A stretch of 64,000 nt of DNA from Hippopus hippopus (lineage: Eukaryota; Mollusca; Bivalvia; Cardiida; Cardiidae): positions 56,263,063 through 56,327,062 of the forward strand of contig OX328097.1 of NCBI GenBank assembly GCA_946811185.2, in the 5' to 3' direction. The notes under the pieces were generated by a model. It did no database searches, was not told the origin of the DNA, and saw only the letters and a program-made list of their open reading frames with translations. Below, in pieces: positions 50,041 to 62,000 of this stretch. The translations under genes and the position numbers were made by a program. Numbering within the stretch: position 1 is the stretch's first letter; every line of letters begins with the position of its first letter.

Positions 50041-53000
50041 GTAAGCAATTATACAAAATACATGCATTTAAAAGAACAAAAAAAAAAACCCCGCTCCGAC
50101 GACGCTATATCACGTAATTATGTTTTCTGACTACCATTACATAATGTTACCATGAATAAATTCGCACGAGAACTTACCCTTATCATTTCGGACACACTTT
50201 TTTTTCTAAATAATTTAGAACCTATTCTTTCGGCCACCCCCATTTTTTCACAATGGTAATTTCATAAATATTCGGACAATAAAAAAAAGAAAGTGACTAT
50301 TTACCCGACCGTCGTGTACGCACTGAAGAAAATTCATATTGCGAGTACGACTGTCGTGTACTCAATGAAGGAAAACTTCTTGGGTGCCCGACTGTCGTGT
50401 ACTCAATGAAGGAAAACTCGTTGGGTGCCCGACGGTCGTGCACGGACTGATGAAATTTCGTCTTGGGGGCACGATGACGTGCCCGCTATTTCCGATTTCT
50501 TCATTCAGTACACGATGTGGTCGTGTACGCACTGAAGAACTGGAGTCTTACGTACACGTATTAATGGATTGGACCAAAACGCAGACTGCTATGTGAACCA
50601 GCACGGCGTAAACCGTCTCAGTGGAGCAATAGTCATTTATACAGGGTGTCATGCCCGAAGGGTCGTATTATGTTATACGTCCGGTCGTCCGTCCGTCCGT
50701 CCGTCCGTTAGCAGTTATTTAAGTTGGCCATTTCAGAAATCAAGTGCAGATAATTTTAGAACGCAAACAGCGACCCGAATTTTGAGAGTCACATGCACAA
50801 CTAGACATCATAAAGATTCACTGTGGTGAATGAGTCATTTCGACACCCGATAATTTTGACACTTTTAGGTCGTTTCGACCGCTGGTGAAACTCCAAGTTA
50901 TTCATTAAACTCCAAAAACAAACACACACAAAACAACTATTAACATATTCTTGTCACTGCAAATTTAACTAGTTATTTCCCACAGCACATATAGTATATG
51001 TAGCTGAATTTCAATTGTATCTGCTTTAAATACTTTTTGGGATACCCCTATCTAGATAACTCTTTGAATACATGTAGGCCTACTCAAATGAATTAGTAAT
51101 ACTTTTTATCTACAATTTGTTGCTAAAAAAAATTGTGGGTCGAATTGACCAAAATATGGGTCGATACGACCAAAAAGTTTCGAACTGACTGGGTGTAGAA
51201 ATGACTTGGTGCCGAAACGACTGAATACCATTGTGGCAAATTTCAAATAGATCTAATTCCGATGGAAACTGTAGGAGGAGTTGCGCACACAAGAAATTCC
51301 AAACGGACGGACGGACGACCGGGTGTACAGTATGAGGTAATACGAGCCTTCGGACGTATAAAAAGGATGCCAGCTACGCTTGTGCATGCATTTGTTCTGT
51401 AACACGCTGTATAAATGACTATTGCCGTGTGCTCCAATGAGACTGTCTACGCCGTGCCGATTCACGTAAAAGTCTGCGTTTTGGCCCAACCCATTTACAC
51501 GTGTACGTAAGACTCCAGTTCTTCAGTGCGTACACGACCGCGTCGTGTACTCAATGAAGAAATCGGAAATTGCGGGCACGTAATCGTGCCCCCAAGACGA
51601 AATTTCATCAGTCCGTGCACGACCGTCGGGCACCCAACGAGTTTTCCTTCATTGAGTACACGACAGTCGGACTCGCAGTATGAAATTTCTTCAGTGTGTA
51701 CACGACTGTCGGGTAAATATCATCGGCCTAAAAAAAATAGTTATTTAATTGTGTCCGAATACATAGGCGAATTTGACGCCCGTCAAATACGGGACGTATT
51801 ATGGGATCACCCATGGACTCCGGGCGGAGGGGCGGCGTTTAGTTCTCTGTCCGGAGCATAACTTTGTCATCTCCAGTCCGATTGACTTGAAACTTGGCAT
51901 TTGTGTTTTTTACAATAATACGGAGTGCAGTGCGAAAGAACCATAACTCTACCTCGTGCTGTCTTTGCGTCATTTCCCTTTCATCGTCATTTTTACAGCA
52001 TTTTCTGCTTGTCCGGAATATAACTTTGTCATCTCTAGTCTGAACATCTTCAAATTTGGTATGCATGATTGTTGAAAAATTACAGAGTGCAGTGCACAAG
52101 AACCATAACTCTTCCTAGCACGAATTTTGAGTTATTCCCCCTTTGATCTTCATTTTTACAGCATTTCTTGCTTGTCTGGAGCATAACTTTGTCATCTTAA
52201 GTAGGAATGACTTGAAATATGGTATGCTTATTTGTTGCAATATTTGGAAGTGCAGTGCGCAAGAATTGTAACTCTACCTCGTGCTGGCTTTGAGTTATTT
52301 CCCTTTGATCGTCATTTTTACAGCGTTTAGTGATTGTCCGGAATATAACTTTGTCATCTCAAGTCAGAACGACTTCAAACTTGGTATGCATGTTTGTTGC
52401 AATATTACAGAGTCCAGTGCGCAAGAACTATAACTCTACCTAGCGCGGATTTTGAGTAATTCCACTTTGATCTTCATTTTTACAGTATTTCTTGCTTGTC
52501 CGGAACGGAACTTTGTCACCTCAAGTCAAATTGACTTGAGACTTGGTAAACATGTTTGTTGCAGTTACGAAAAGTGCAATGCACTGGAGCCGTAACCTTA
52601 CCTAATGCCTTTTTCGAATTATTCCCTATTCATTATTTTTTTTTTACAGCTTTTCATGCTTCTCTACAATATAACTTTGTCTTTTCATGTTGGAATGACC
52701 TGAAACTTTATATGCATCTTTCCTTAACATTAGAGGAGACATTCATGCCTATTTCAATCACTTACATGATTTCTGCTGCACTACTATTTTCCTCTACCTG
52801 CCCTTTACGATTATTATCCCCCCTCAACGACTGGCGGTGGGACGGGCGTATCTTGCAACAATTTGCTACTCTTGTTCAATAATGCTTTCTACCCTATCAG
52901 AGACTGAAATTGTCATTTGAATTACATTCAGTTTGTTGTCTGGAAATGCTTTCATTTTGGACTAGTCAAAAAATTGTCGTTTGGTAAAAAATTAAAGGAT

Positions 53001-56000
53001 GAAACAGTCAATTAACCTCTTTTTCTTTTCCAGGATACCTAGGTTTGACCACAGATGGTCCATGTAGTTACAACAAACAAACAAAGTCTCCAATTTAGCA
53101 TGGAAGACAAAATGAGCAGTGTTGAGGTATTGTATGTACCGGTACTATTGGTTTTGTCTGCAGAAATGTACATACTTAACCATAAGATTTTACCTGTTAT
53201 TCTGCATACTGGTACATGTACTATGTTCCAAAACCAACCCCCAAAAAATCTTTTGAAATCACACAAAGATCAAACATTAATATTTAGCCCTAGCAGCACT
53301 GAAACTGGATTTATTATTTGCTTATGCTGACAATATAGATCAAGATCAGGCTGGACAGAACAGTAAATTTCATTGTTTTCTCTACACACTTTTGATGATT
53401 TGACAATTGTTTTAAACATGACCCGAACAACATTACACAGAAAGATTATGGATTGATTTATGTCTGGTATGATATTACAGAGAAAGATTATTGACTGATT
53501 TGGCATAATGCTGCAACTCCTCACTGCTACAGCGCAAAAACCCATGATAATCAAAATTATGCATAAAAAAAAAAATTTGTAGTTTTTTTAGAATTCATTC
53601 CGTATACATCAAATACAAAATTGGTCAACAGAATGAAGCTGAAAATTTAATTAATTTTTTATCCTTTCAGCCATAAAACAATGCCACATAATTATAAAAT
53701 GATAGAACTGTATAGTGGTTGGGGTTAGCCAGTATTATGCCATTGATTTTTGTCTTGCCTGACATTACACAGAAAGATTATTGAATGATTTATACTTTAT
53801 ATGACATTACACAAAAAGATTATTGATTTATTTATGTCTTACACACCACAAAAGTAACATCGCAGCAACTCCTCAGATTGAAGGTAGGGTAAAACCCATC
53901 GTTAACAAGAATGTTTTTAAAGCCCTCTGCTGTGAAATTGTTTTAATTCTTTACCAAATAACAAAATTTTAGACATGTCAAAATTAAACAGATATGCAGG
54001 CAAAAAAATTGAGGTGTTTCTCAAATGTTATGATTCATCTTTGGAATGGCAGAAAACATTGTTGGAAAAGGAGAAAATGCTGGTTACCAGCATTTTCTCC
54101 TTTTCCCGCAATACTTTTGGACATCTTTTTCCTCAGGATGGTTAAAGCTAGGGATTGTTTGAAAGAGAGTGTAGGGGTCAATGAATTGATTTGAAATTAA
54201 TTGAGATTTTTATTGGTGCTTGTCAAAAAAGTTTTGCTGTTTCATTGTAGGAGAAGAAGCATGATGCTGATTTTTTGCCCAGTATGGGTAGGTACCTGTT
54301 TTTGTTCAGAACCCCTTCACCACACTATTCTGTGTTAACAACCTTAAGCAGGAAGGCTTTTGAAATGGAGAAAAAGCTGGTAGTCAGCATTTTCTCCTGT
54401 TCCGACAATGTTTTCTCCCCTTTCTAAGACAAATTCCATCATTTGAGACGTTTGATATATCGTCTGCCTTTAATTTGGGCCAGCTTAACTGTTAGAATGC
54501 CAAATAAACAGAAGGAGTGCTTCCATTCTCTCATTAAGATTCCTGTAAGTGCAATGCTAAGGTTGTTATTGTCCAGAGTGTCATAGCAAAGCGGACAGTT
54601 TAAATGAAAGATCAAACTGCATGTTTTGTGTAGTCTGATCTTGATCTACACTGGCAGCAAAGGCAACATTAGTCGTGAAAGGCTCTAAAGGTTAATATTT
54701 TGTCCCTTGGTAAAGAGTTACTAGTACTTAATATTATTGAACATTAGGTAGTAAAAGGAGCACCTGCCTTTCACTTGTTGACCTTAGCTCTATATTACAA
54801 GTTTTAGTGCTCTAATTCTGCCGAGTCCTAGCAGCTGATGAACTCTTTACTAGACAACAAAGTTTTGGTCTGGTCCAAATTGAAAGCAGTAACAGTTACT
54901 CATGCAGATTACAAGTTAAATGATTCTATAGCTTATTACTTTACCAAACAACAAAATATTTATTCCATTTTGAAGGTATTTGCAGACAGCAAATTAAAGA
55001 TGGCTCAAATGATGCAACTTGCCTCTAAGAGAGAAGAAAACATTGCAGGAAAAGGAGGAAATGCTGGTCACGAACATTTTCTCCTTTTTGCACAATGTTT
55101 TAAAATCTTTCTTCCTCGGGGTCATTAAAACTCTGCTTTATGTGGTAAAAGGTTAAATGATGTGATTTGTTTTAAAGAAGGTAGAAAACATGTTGAGAAA
55201 AGGCTGGTTACAAACATTTTCTCTCTTCCCCACAATCTTTTCAAAAGCATTCTTCCCTGTGTTACCAGATCATGAAAATACAGGATTACTTTGGAAAGTG
55301 TTAAATAACATAGTTACAAGGCCTGTATTTCAGGATTGTGAGCAAGGTCTTGATGAAAATGATAGAAATTCAAAAACTCAATAATTTCATTAACCCATTA
55401 CCACAAAATCTCGACTTTCATAGACCTTGAGGAAGAGGACTTTCGGAAATGTTTTAGGCGAAGGAGAAAATGCTCTTAACCAGCATTTTCTACTTTTTCC
55501 CACAATGTTTTATACCCTTCAAAAGGGCTAATTGCACTAGTTCAGTTACATTTTATTTTTTGTCTGCAAACTTTTCAAAGTTGACAAGTCCAAAATTTTG
55601 TCATTTGTTAAAAAATTGAGTTTTTATGGCCCACCAAAAGTTTGAGAGATAGTATTTTGGTGTTGTTTGTCCATTTATATGCCTGTTCTTTGTTTCCTTA
55701 AAGAAGTATGCTATCTTCGGTGGGGGATACAAGTTTGAACAATGCAGTAACTTGTTTTGAATGGTATTGATGGTCCTTTCTGGTAGGGAACCTTCCATCT
55801 GCACCACTACTGTTCAGCTCTTGCTTTATTTTGGAAAACTGCTTTAGGCATGGCACAGTGTACTTGTAAGCAGTTAACTCTTTGCGAGATGACAAAATGT
55901 TAGACTTTTCCATATTGAAAGCTTTTGCAGACAACAACTGAATGTCACTCCAAACATTAATTTTGCCTTTCAAAGAGAAGAAACCATTTTTGGAAAAGGA

Positions 56001-59000
56001 GAAAATGCTGGTTACCACAATGTTTTCAAATGCCTTCATACAGACTGTGTTAACAGTGGTTTAGAGCAAAGTTTCCAAACTGGTTATCACGTCTGTATGT
56101 GTATCTGAAGCTTGAAAAAAGACTTGTTCTGTAAGTTGTATTAATTTTGATTTTTTTTTTTTTTTTTTCGCTACAGGCTTGGGGGCTCTACTCACAAACC
56201 CTGATGATGCCAGGAACTTAATGAGCAGGATCAGACAAGCCGATGGTGGTGAGAACTTTTTCTTTTTGCCTAGAAATCGTAAGAAGACAGACACATAACT
56301 TTGGATAAAGGGTGTAATGCCTATGACACAAGTGGATAATGTTGAAGAAGTTGGCTTAGTCTAGATTGTTTTTTTGTCACTATAGAGCATAAAGTTATTT
56401 TCATCATTAACCTTTAACTCTCTATCCACAACTGGAGCTGTTTTTGTAGACATTGTAGACCAAGATCAGACTTTCTAATCAGTGCTGAACAAGATCAGAC
56501 TGCACAGACTCTACACTGTCCTCTATTTTGTTAAGTATACTGGCAAATACTTGCAATTGCACACTTTTTTTTATCTGATTTGAGAAAGTCCTTTCTTATT
56601 CACCAAGCACTTTAGGAGTTAAACATTAGTTTTGATTTGAATGTATGATGTTTTCTAAAACACTGGTCATACTCTTGTGTACTGAACCTTTAGCCCAGGG
56701 TCCCCTGTCACTATTTAGTTTCCAGATTACCCAAGATGTTCCAAAACCATGGTGAATGGAAGCAAAGAGTGACAAATATGTGACACTGTCAACATGAATC
56801 TGCATTGACCATATATAATTGTCAGCAGTTGGAATAAGTTGTAGATGGGCCATGACAATTTTAAACTATTTACAATAATGAGGTGCAGCTAAGATTTGTT
56901 CAAACTGTTGAACTGTCATAGTGCTGAATGACTCAGCCTTGCTTACTTCTACAATCAATGTGTAGTCATTCGTGACCATTTCTGGAAGATCATGGATAAT
57001 CATAACAGTGTTTGAAAACATTGTGGAAAAAGGAAAAAATGCTGGTAACGAGCATTTTCCCTTTTTCCATCAATGTTTTCTACCCCTTTCAAAGAAATAT
57101 TTTACTCTTTTCATCACATTTATTTTGTGCCAGCAAACACTTTTAACTTGGTCCAGTCTAAAATTTCGTTGTCTTGTAGAGGGTTAAATTTGAGACAATA
57201 TTTTGTTTTAAACTTTACACTAAACTGGTCTGACTTCTGTTTGCACTCAATATAATATAGCAAAGCTTATCTCTTGGAAAAGGAAGAAAAGGTGGTAAAC
57301 AACATTTTTTCCTTTTCTCATGTGTTTTCCCTTTGAAAGACAGATATCATTACTTGAACCATATTAATTTTTTTTGTTTGCCAATGCTTTCAGTTTGGAC
57401 AAAACTTAAATTTATAGTTTGGAAAAAATTGAAAAAGATTATGTCATATGTTCTTTGTCATCTTTTCCTGAAAGGAATGACACTCCCAGCAGATAATAGG
57501 ACACCTGTACAAAAACCAGGGTCAGCCTCCTCCCCTTTTCAAGGGTCTGATGATCCTTTAAGGCAGGGAACCAGACTGAGACCAACACATCCACAACAGG
57601 AGAAAACTTTCACAGAGCCAAAGCCTGGTCCCAGCCATGAACCTGATTTTCCTAAAGGGAAATTTAGTAAGTTCAGCCACTAACTATCAAGCATACGAGG
57701 GTAGTTCAGAAAGTTCTCGGCCTCACCCAGAAATATGGTGAGAATCTGGTTTTGTTTCACATAATGGCAAAGCAGAACACCATATATAAGTGTACCTAAA
57801 ATTTCAGACTTCTAGTGTCTTTTGTATGCAGATCACACACTTTGCATTTCACTCAGTAAGAAAGCTGCGTGCTGGAGTTTTGTTGCTGCAGGACAATGCT
57901 CCTGTTCACACAGCACAAGTGGCAGTCGCAGAAGCGGAAAGATGCGGCTTTGAACTGTTGCCCCATGCACCTTACTCTCCAGATTTGGCACCATCAGACT
58001 TCTACCTATTCTCCAAACTGAAATCCCACTTGCGGGGCCGCTGTTTTGAGAGTGACAGTGACGTCATATGTGCTGTTGAAGGGTATCTTGGGGCTCAGAC
58101 TGCAGACTTCTTCCGAGAAGGGATCGCAAAGCTTGAACATCGGTGGTCAAAGTGCATTGAAGTTCAGGGGGACTATGTTGAAAAATAATATAGAAAAAAT
58201 CTGTCTTTGAGGATGTTTTCTTGTTGAGGCCGAGAACTTTTCGAACTACCCTCGTACATCACTGTATGCATAATTTTATTGACACTAAATTTTTTTTAAG
58301 TACTATTGTTACATGCCATTGCTAAATCCAGATCCCTAAACATCTTCTAAATCATTAGAATCATGACATTTTCCTTTTCTTCAAATATATCTTCTTTGTG
58401 TCCTGTGCACTTGCAGTTTTAAACCTATATATTTTACATGGATTGTGAAACAAGCTCTTACAACATTTATGAATCAGTCTTGATGATTTCTTCCTGGAAA
58501 CAGTAACTAGTAGTCATGTCTTCATTTGGGTAGTTCCAATGGTTTGATTGCTCATCACAGGAGCGAAACACAGAAGCTTGGATGAAAGGCTGAGACTCTA
58601 CTCTACCCCACTGTCTCCCATAACTGTATTCATGTTAACCTTTACACAACAAAAAATTTTAGACATGTCAGAATTGGAAGTATTTGCAGACAATAAAGTA
58701 AATTGAAATTTTCTTTAAAAGGGAGGTAAACATTGTGGTAAAAGGAAAAAATGCTGTTTAACAGCATTTTCTCCTTTTCCACATTGTTTTTAAAAGCGCT
58801 CTAACTCTGGGTCATTAAAACTCAGGATAGTTCGGTAGAAGGATCATGTGTGTCTAAAAATAATCTATTTGGATTAACTTTTTATCAGACAACAAAGTTT
58901 TAGACTAGTCATTAAAAAAAACTGTTGCAGATGCAAATTAAATGTGATTGAGTGAAATGAGTTTTCTACTGCAGGAAAAGAGGAAAATATGGTCACCAGC

Positions 59001-62000
59001 ATTTTTGCCCTTTTTCAAAGTGTTTTTGAAAGTTTTGAAAGCAGGGTCATCAGAACATGGCATTGTGTGATAAAGGATTAAGATAGTAACCTTTCCCTTT
59101 CATCAGCTGGGAAAACAACTCCTATTGAAACATCCACCATTAACATGGAACAGCTTACTGGCCTGAATGAGAGTGAATTCCCAAAAACAGATTTGTACCA
59201 TATCCTCACTACATTACCAGAGCTGGAAGTTAGACAAGCTGAATACACAAGGTTCAGATATGCTTCCGAGCGTCCAGAAAAAGGCAAGAAAGTCAGACAG
59301 TATGAAATGGACGAAGATAAAAGATTTGTAGCAGATGTTAAGGTGAGATTTTGTTCCATATTTTGTGGGGTTTGTGCAGAATGTAGACCAGTGCATTCTT
59401 TTTCTATACACATTTGACTCCTTTCTACGTCAAATATTATGTGTGAAGTTGCATTGTTGTTTTCCAGAGTTTTTTTAGCTGGGCTGTTTTCGAAGAAAAC
59501 ATTAGGAAGTAGCATAACATAGTTGTTGTTGTCATTGTGCTCGTTTGAGAACTTTGACATACCCCGATAACTATGTTACTTAAGAATACCCACCTCAAAC
59601 CTTGGTTAGTTGTTTACTATCTAACGGGAAACCAACACCAGAGGGCAGACAACTTTCAACACATTTTTGATACAGTAATGCTTCTTTTTCAATTTGAAAT
59701 ATTTAACACTTTTTGAGATGACATAATTTTAAAAGAAAGAATTGCTGGTTAGTAATCAGATCATTTTAGTTAGATTTTATTTATTATCTGCAAATTTTTT
59801 CATTTTGTACAAGCCGGAATTTCTTTTTGTATGGTAAAGAGTAAAAATATTGATGAAAGCTGTGTGAACAACAAATTAATTTCAGGTGACTAACTATCGA
59901 GGGCCTGCAACTGTTATAATGCATTGTGTTGATAGTGAAGGAAGACTACATCCCTATCATTTAGATGGGGATGATTGTGTTAATGGTGTGTTCTACAAAC
60001 GGTTTGAATTTTCTCCCAAAAGTAGCACTCTACGGTAAGATGAACCTTGTATAATTTCAGTCAAAAATAGGTCTCTCAAACCGAAATGACTTTTAACGTC
60101 CCTGATAAAGAAGGCTTTTGAAAACATAGTGGGAAAAGGAGAAAATGCTGGTAACCAGCATTTTCTCCTTTTCCCACAATGTTTTCTACCCTATGGAAGA
60201 CAAATTTTACATATTGAGTGACATTTTATTTGTCGTCTGCAAATGGTTTTAATTTGGACAAGGCTAAAATTTTGTCGTCTGGTAAAGGCTTAATCAGTTC
60301 ATGTATTTCACACCTTTGTTGTCATCAGAAAATGTTCAGTATAATCTTTATTTTTATTATTATTATTTTTATTATATCTATGAATGATCTAAGTAAAATA
60401 AGATTAGGCTGGACAGAATATGCAATCTGGTCTTAGATCTACATCGGCCTTGAATGGTCAAGTTTATTAGTGTAAAATCTTTCTAAACTTCGAGTGGATT
60501 CTGTTTTCAGTGTTTAGTATGGTAATTTAAACATTTGCATGGAAAATCAGTATTAAGAGTATAAGCTTGTAACTTCGCACATTATTTTCACATTGAAAGA
60601 TATATGTTTATTCCATGCTTTTGGGTTGTTTATCAAGAAATTGAAAGATATATGTTTATTCCATGCTTTTGGGTTGTTTATCAAGAAATAATGGCGGATT
60701 ATGGTTTGATATTTCATGGTTACGACCAGTGAAAATACCAATTTCATGTTTTCTAACTCTTCAATTGAAAGGTGAAAACAGTAGCTCCTGTGCACTATAT
60801 ACCTAGGTAAAAAGCGCGTGCCATTCATCCAAAGGGAAATATAACATAATTTATCATACATTTCTCGCGCTTTACATAATATTAGAGGGTACGCCACGGG
60901 GAATCACCAAAAACAAATGTTCTAAATTTTAAGGAAAGTCCCAACAAAAAATGGGTTAGAAGTATGAAATGAATAGAATTTTTTTTTTTTTTTTTTAGGT
61001 GAAAGATTGGAATTTGTCATCTCGTGAACATCATCGGCAAATACCATTATATTTTCACTCATGGCTGTGCCACTTGTGAAAATATTACTGGTGATGTTCA
61101 CTCGATGAAAGAATTTTGATCTTTCACCAAAAAAACAAATATCCTCTCTATAATGGCATGAAATGATGTCTTGGAAAAGAAATTACATACTTAAGACTCT
61201 GGGAAAATTCTGATAACTCACCATTTGGCATGTAAGAAAGCTTCAGTTTTTCTTTGATTCAGAAGTTGTATAAGTATATGTAATGATCTTTTGATTTTGA
61301 CCCTTTTACAGGATATTAAAGGCTACAGTCATCCAGCCAAAAGCCAAGGAATACAAAAAAAGTCTTACAGACCAGAAAACATTTCTACTGGAGAACAAAG
61401 CCATTGATGGAACAGAACAAGTCTGTATGTATAAAACTACCTTTGACTCCTTAAGTCTTTACCAGATGACAAAATTTTGGACTAGACCAAATTGAAAAGC
61501 ATTTGCAGATGACAATTTCATTGTTGCTCAAATGATGTAATTTTATACTTGGATAGGGTGGAAAACATTGTGGGAAAAGGAGAAAATGCTGGTTACTAGC
61601 ATTTTCTCCTTTTCCCACAGTGTTTTCAAAAGACTTCTTCCTCGGGGTCATTAAAAGTCAGCATTGTGTGGTAAAGAGTTAAGTCTTAACCAGATGACAA
61701 AATTTCAGACTGGTACAAGTTGGAAGCAATTGCAAAAGACAAGTGTTATTCAAATTATTCAAATTTCTGTGAAAGGATTTAAAGCAGTTAGCAGGATTTT
61801 CTCCTTTCATAACAGTGTTTTCAGAAGCGAAAAATTTATTGTGGCTGTAAAAGAAGGATTTGTCTTTGAAAGAGTTACACATACACAACCAAAATTTCTG
61901 CTTTCAGTTCCAGGACATTTACTAAAAAAAAAACTGAAAAAAAAAAAAAACATGATTATTAATTTTTTGTAAAAAATGACAATCTAAGTGAATTAAGACA

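Noticed and set aside
53036..53070. Possible Rel-like exon after ttttccag at 53036
   Set aside because: No donor in phase with exons 1 and 2; direct joining of 50014-50040 to 54251-54287 is already in phase.
59078..59560. 160-codon minus-strand open frame
   Set aside because: It is antisense to exon 5 of the Rel-like gene, whose + strand frame shows Rel-family motifs and proper splice sites.
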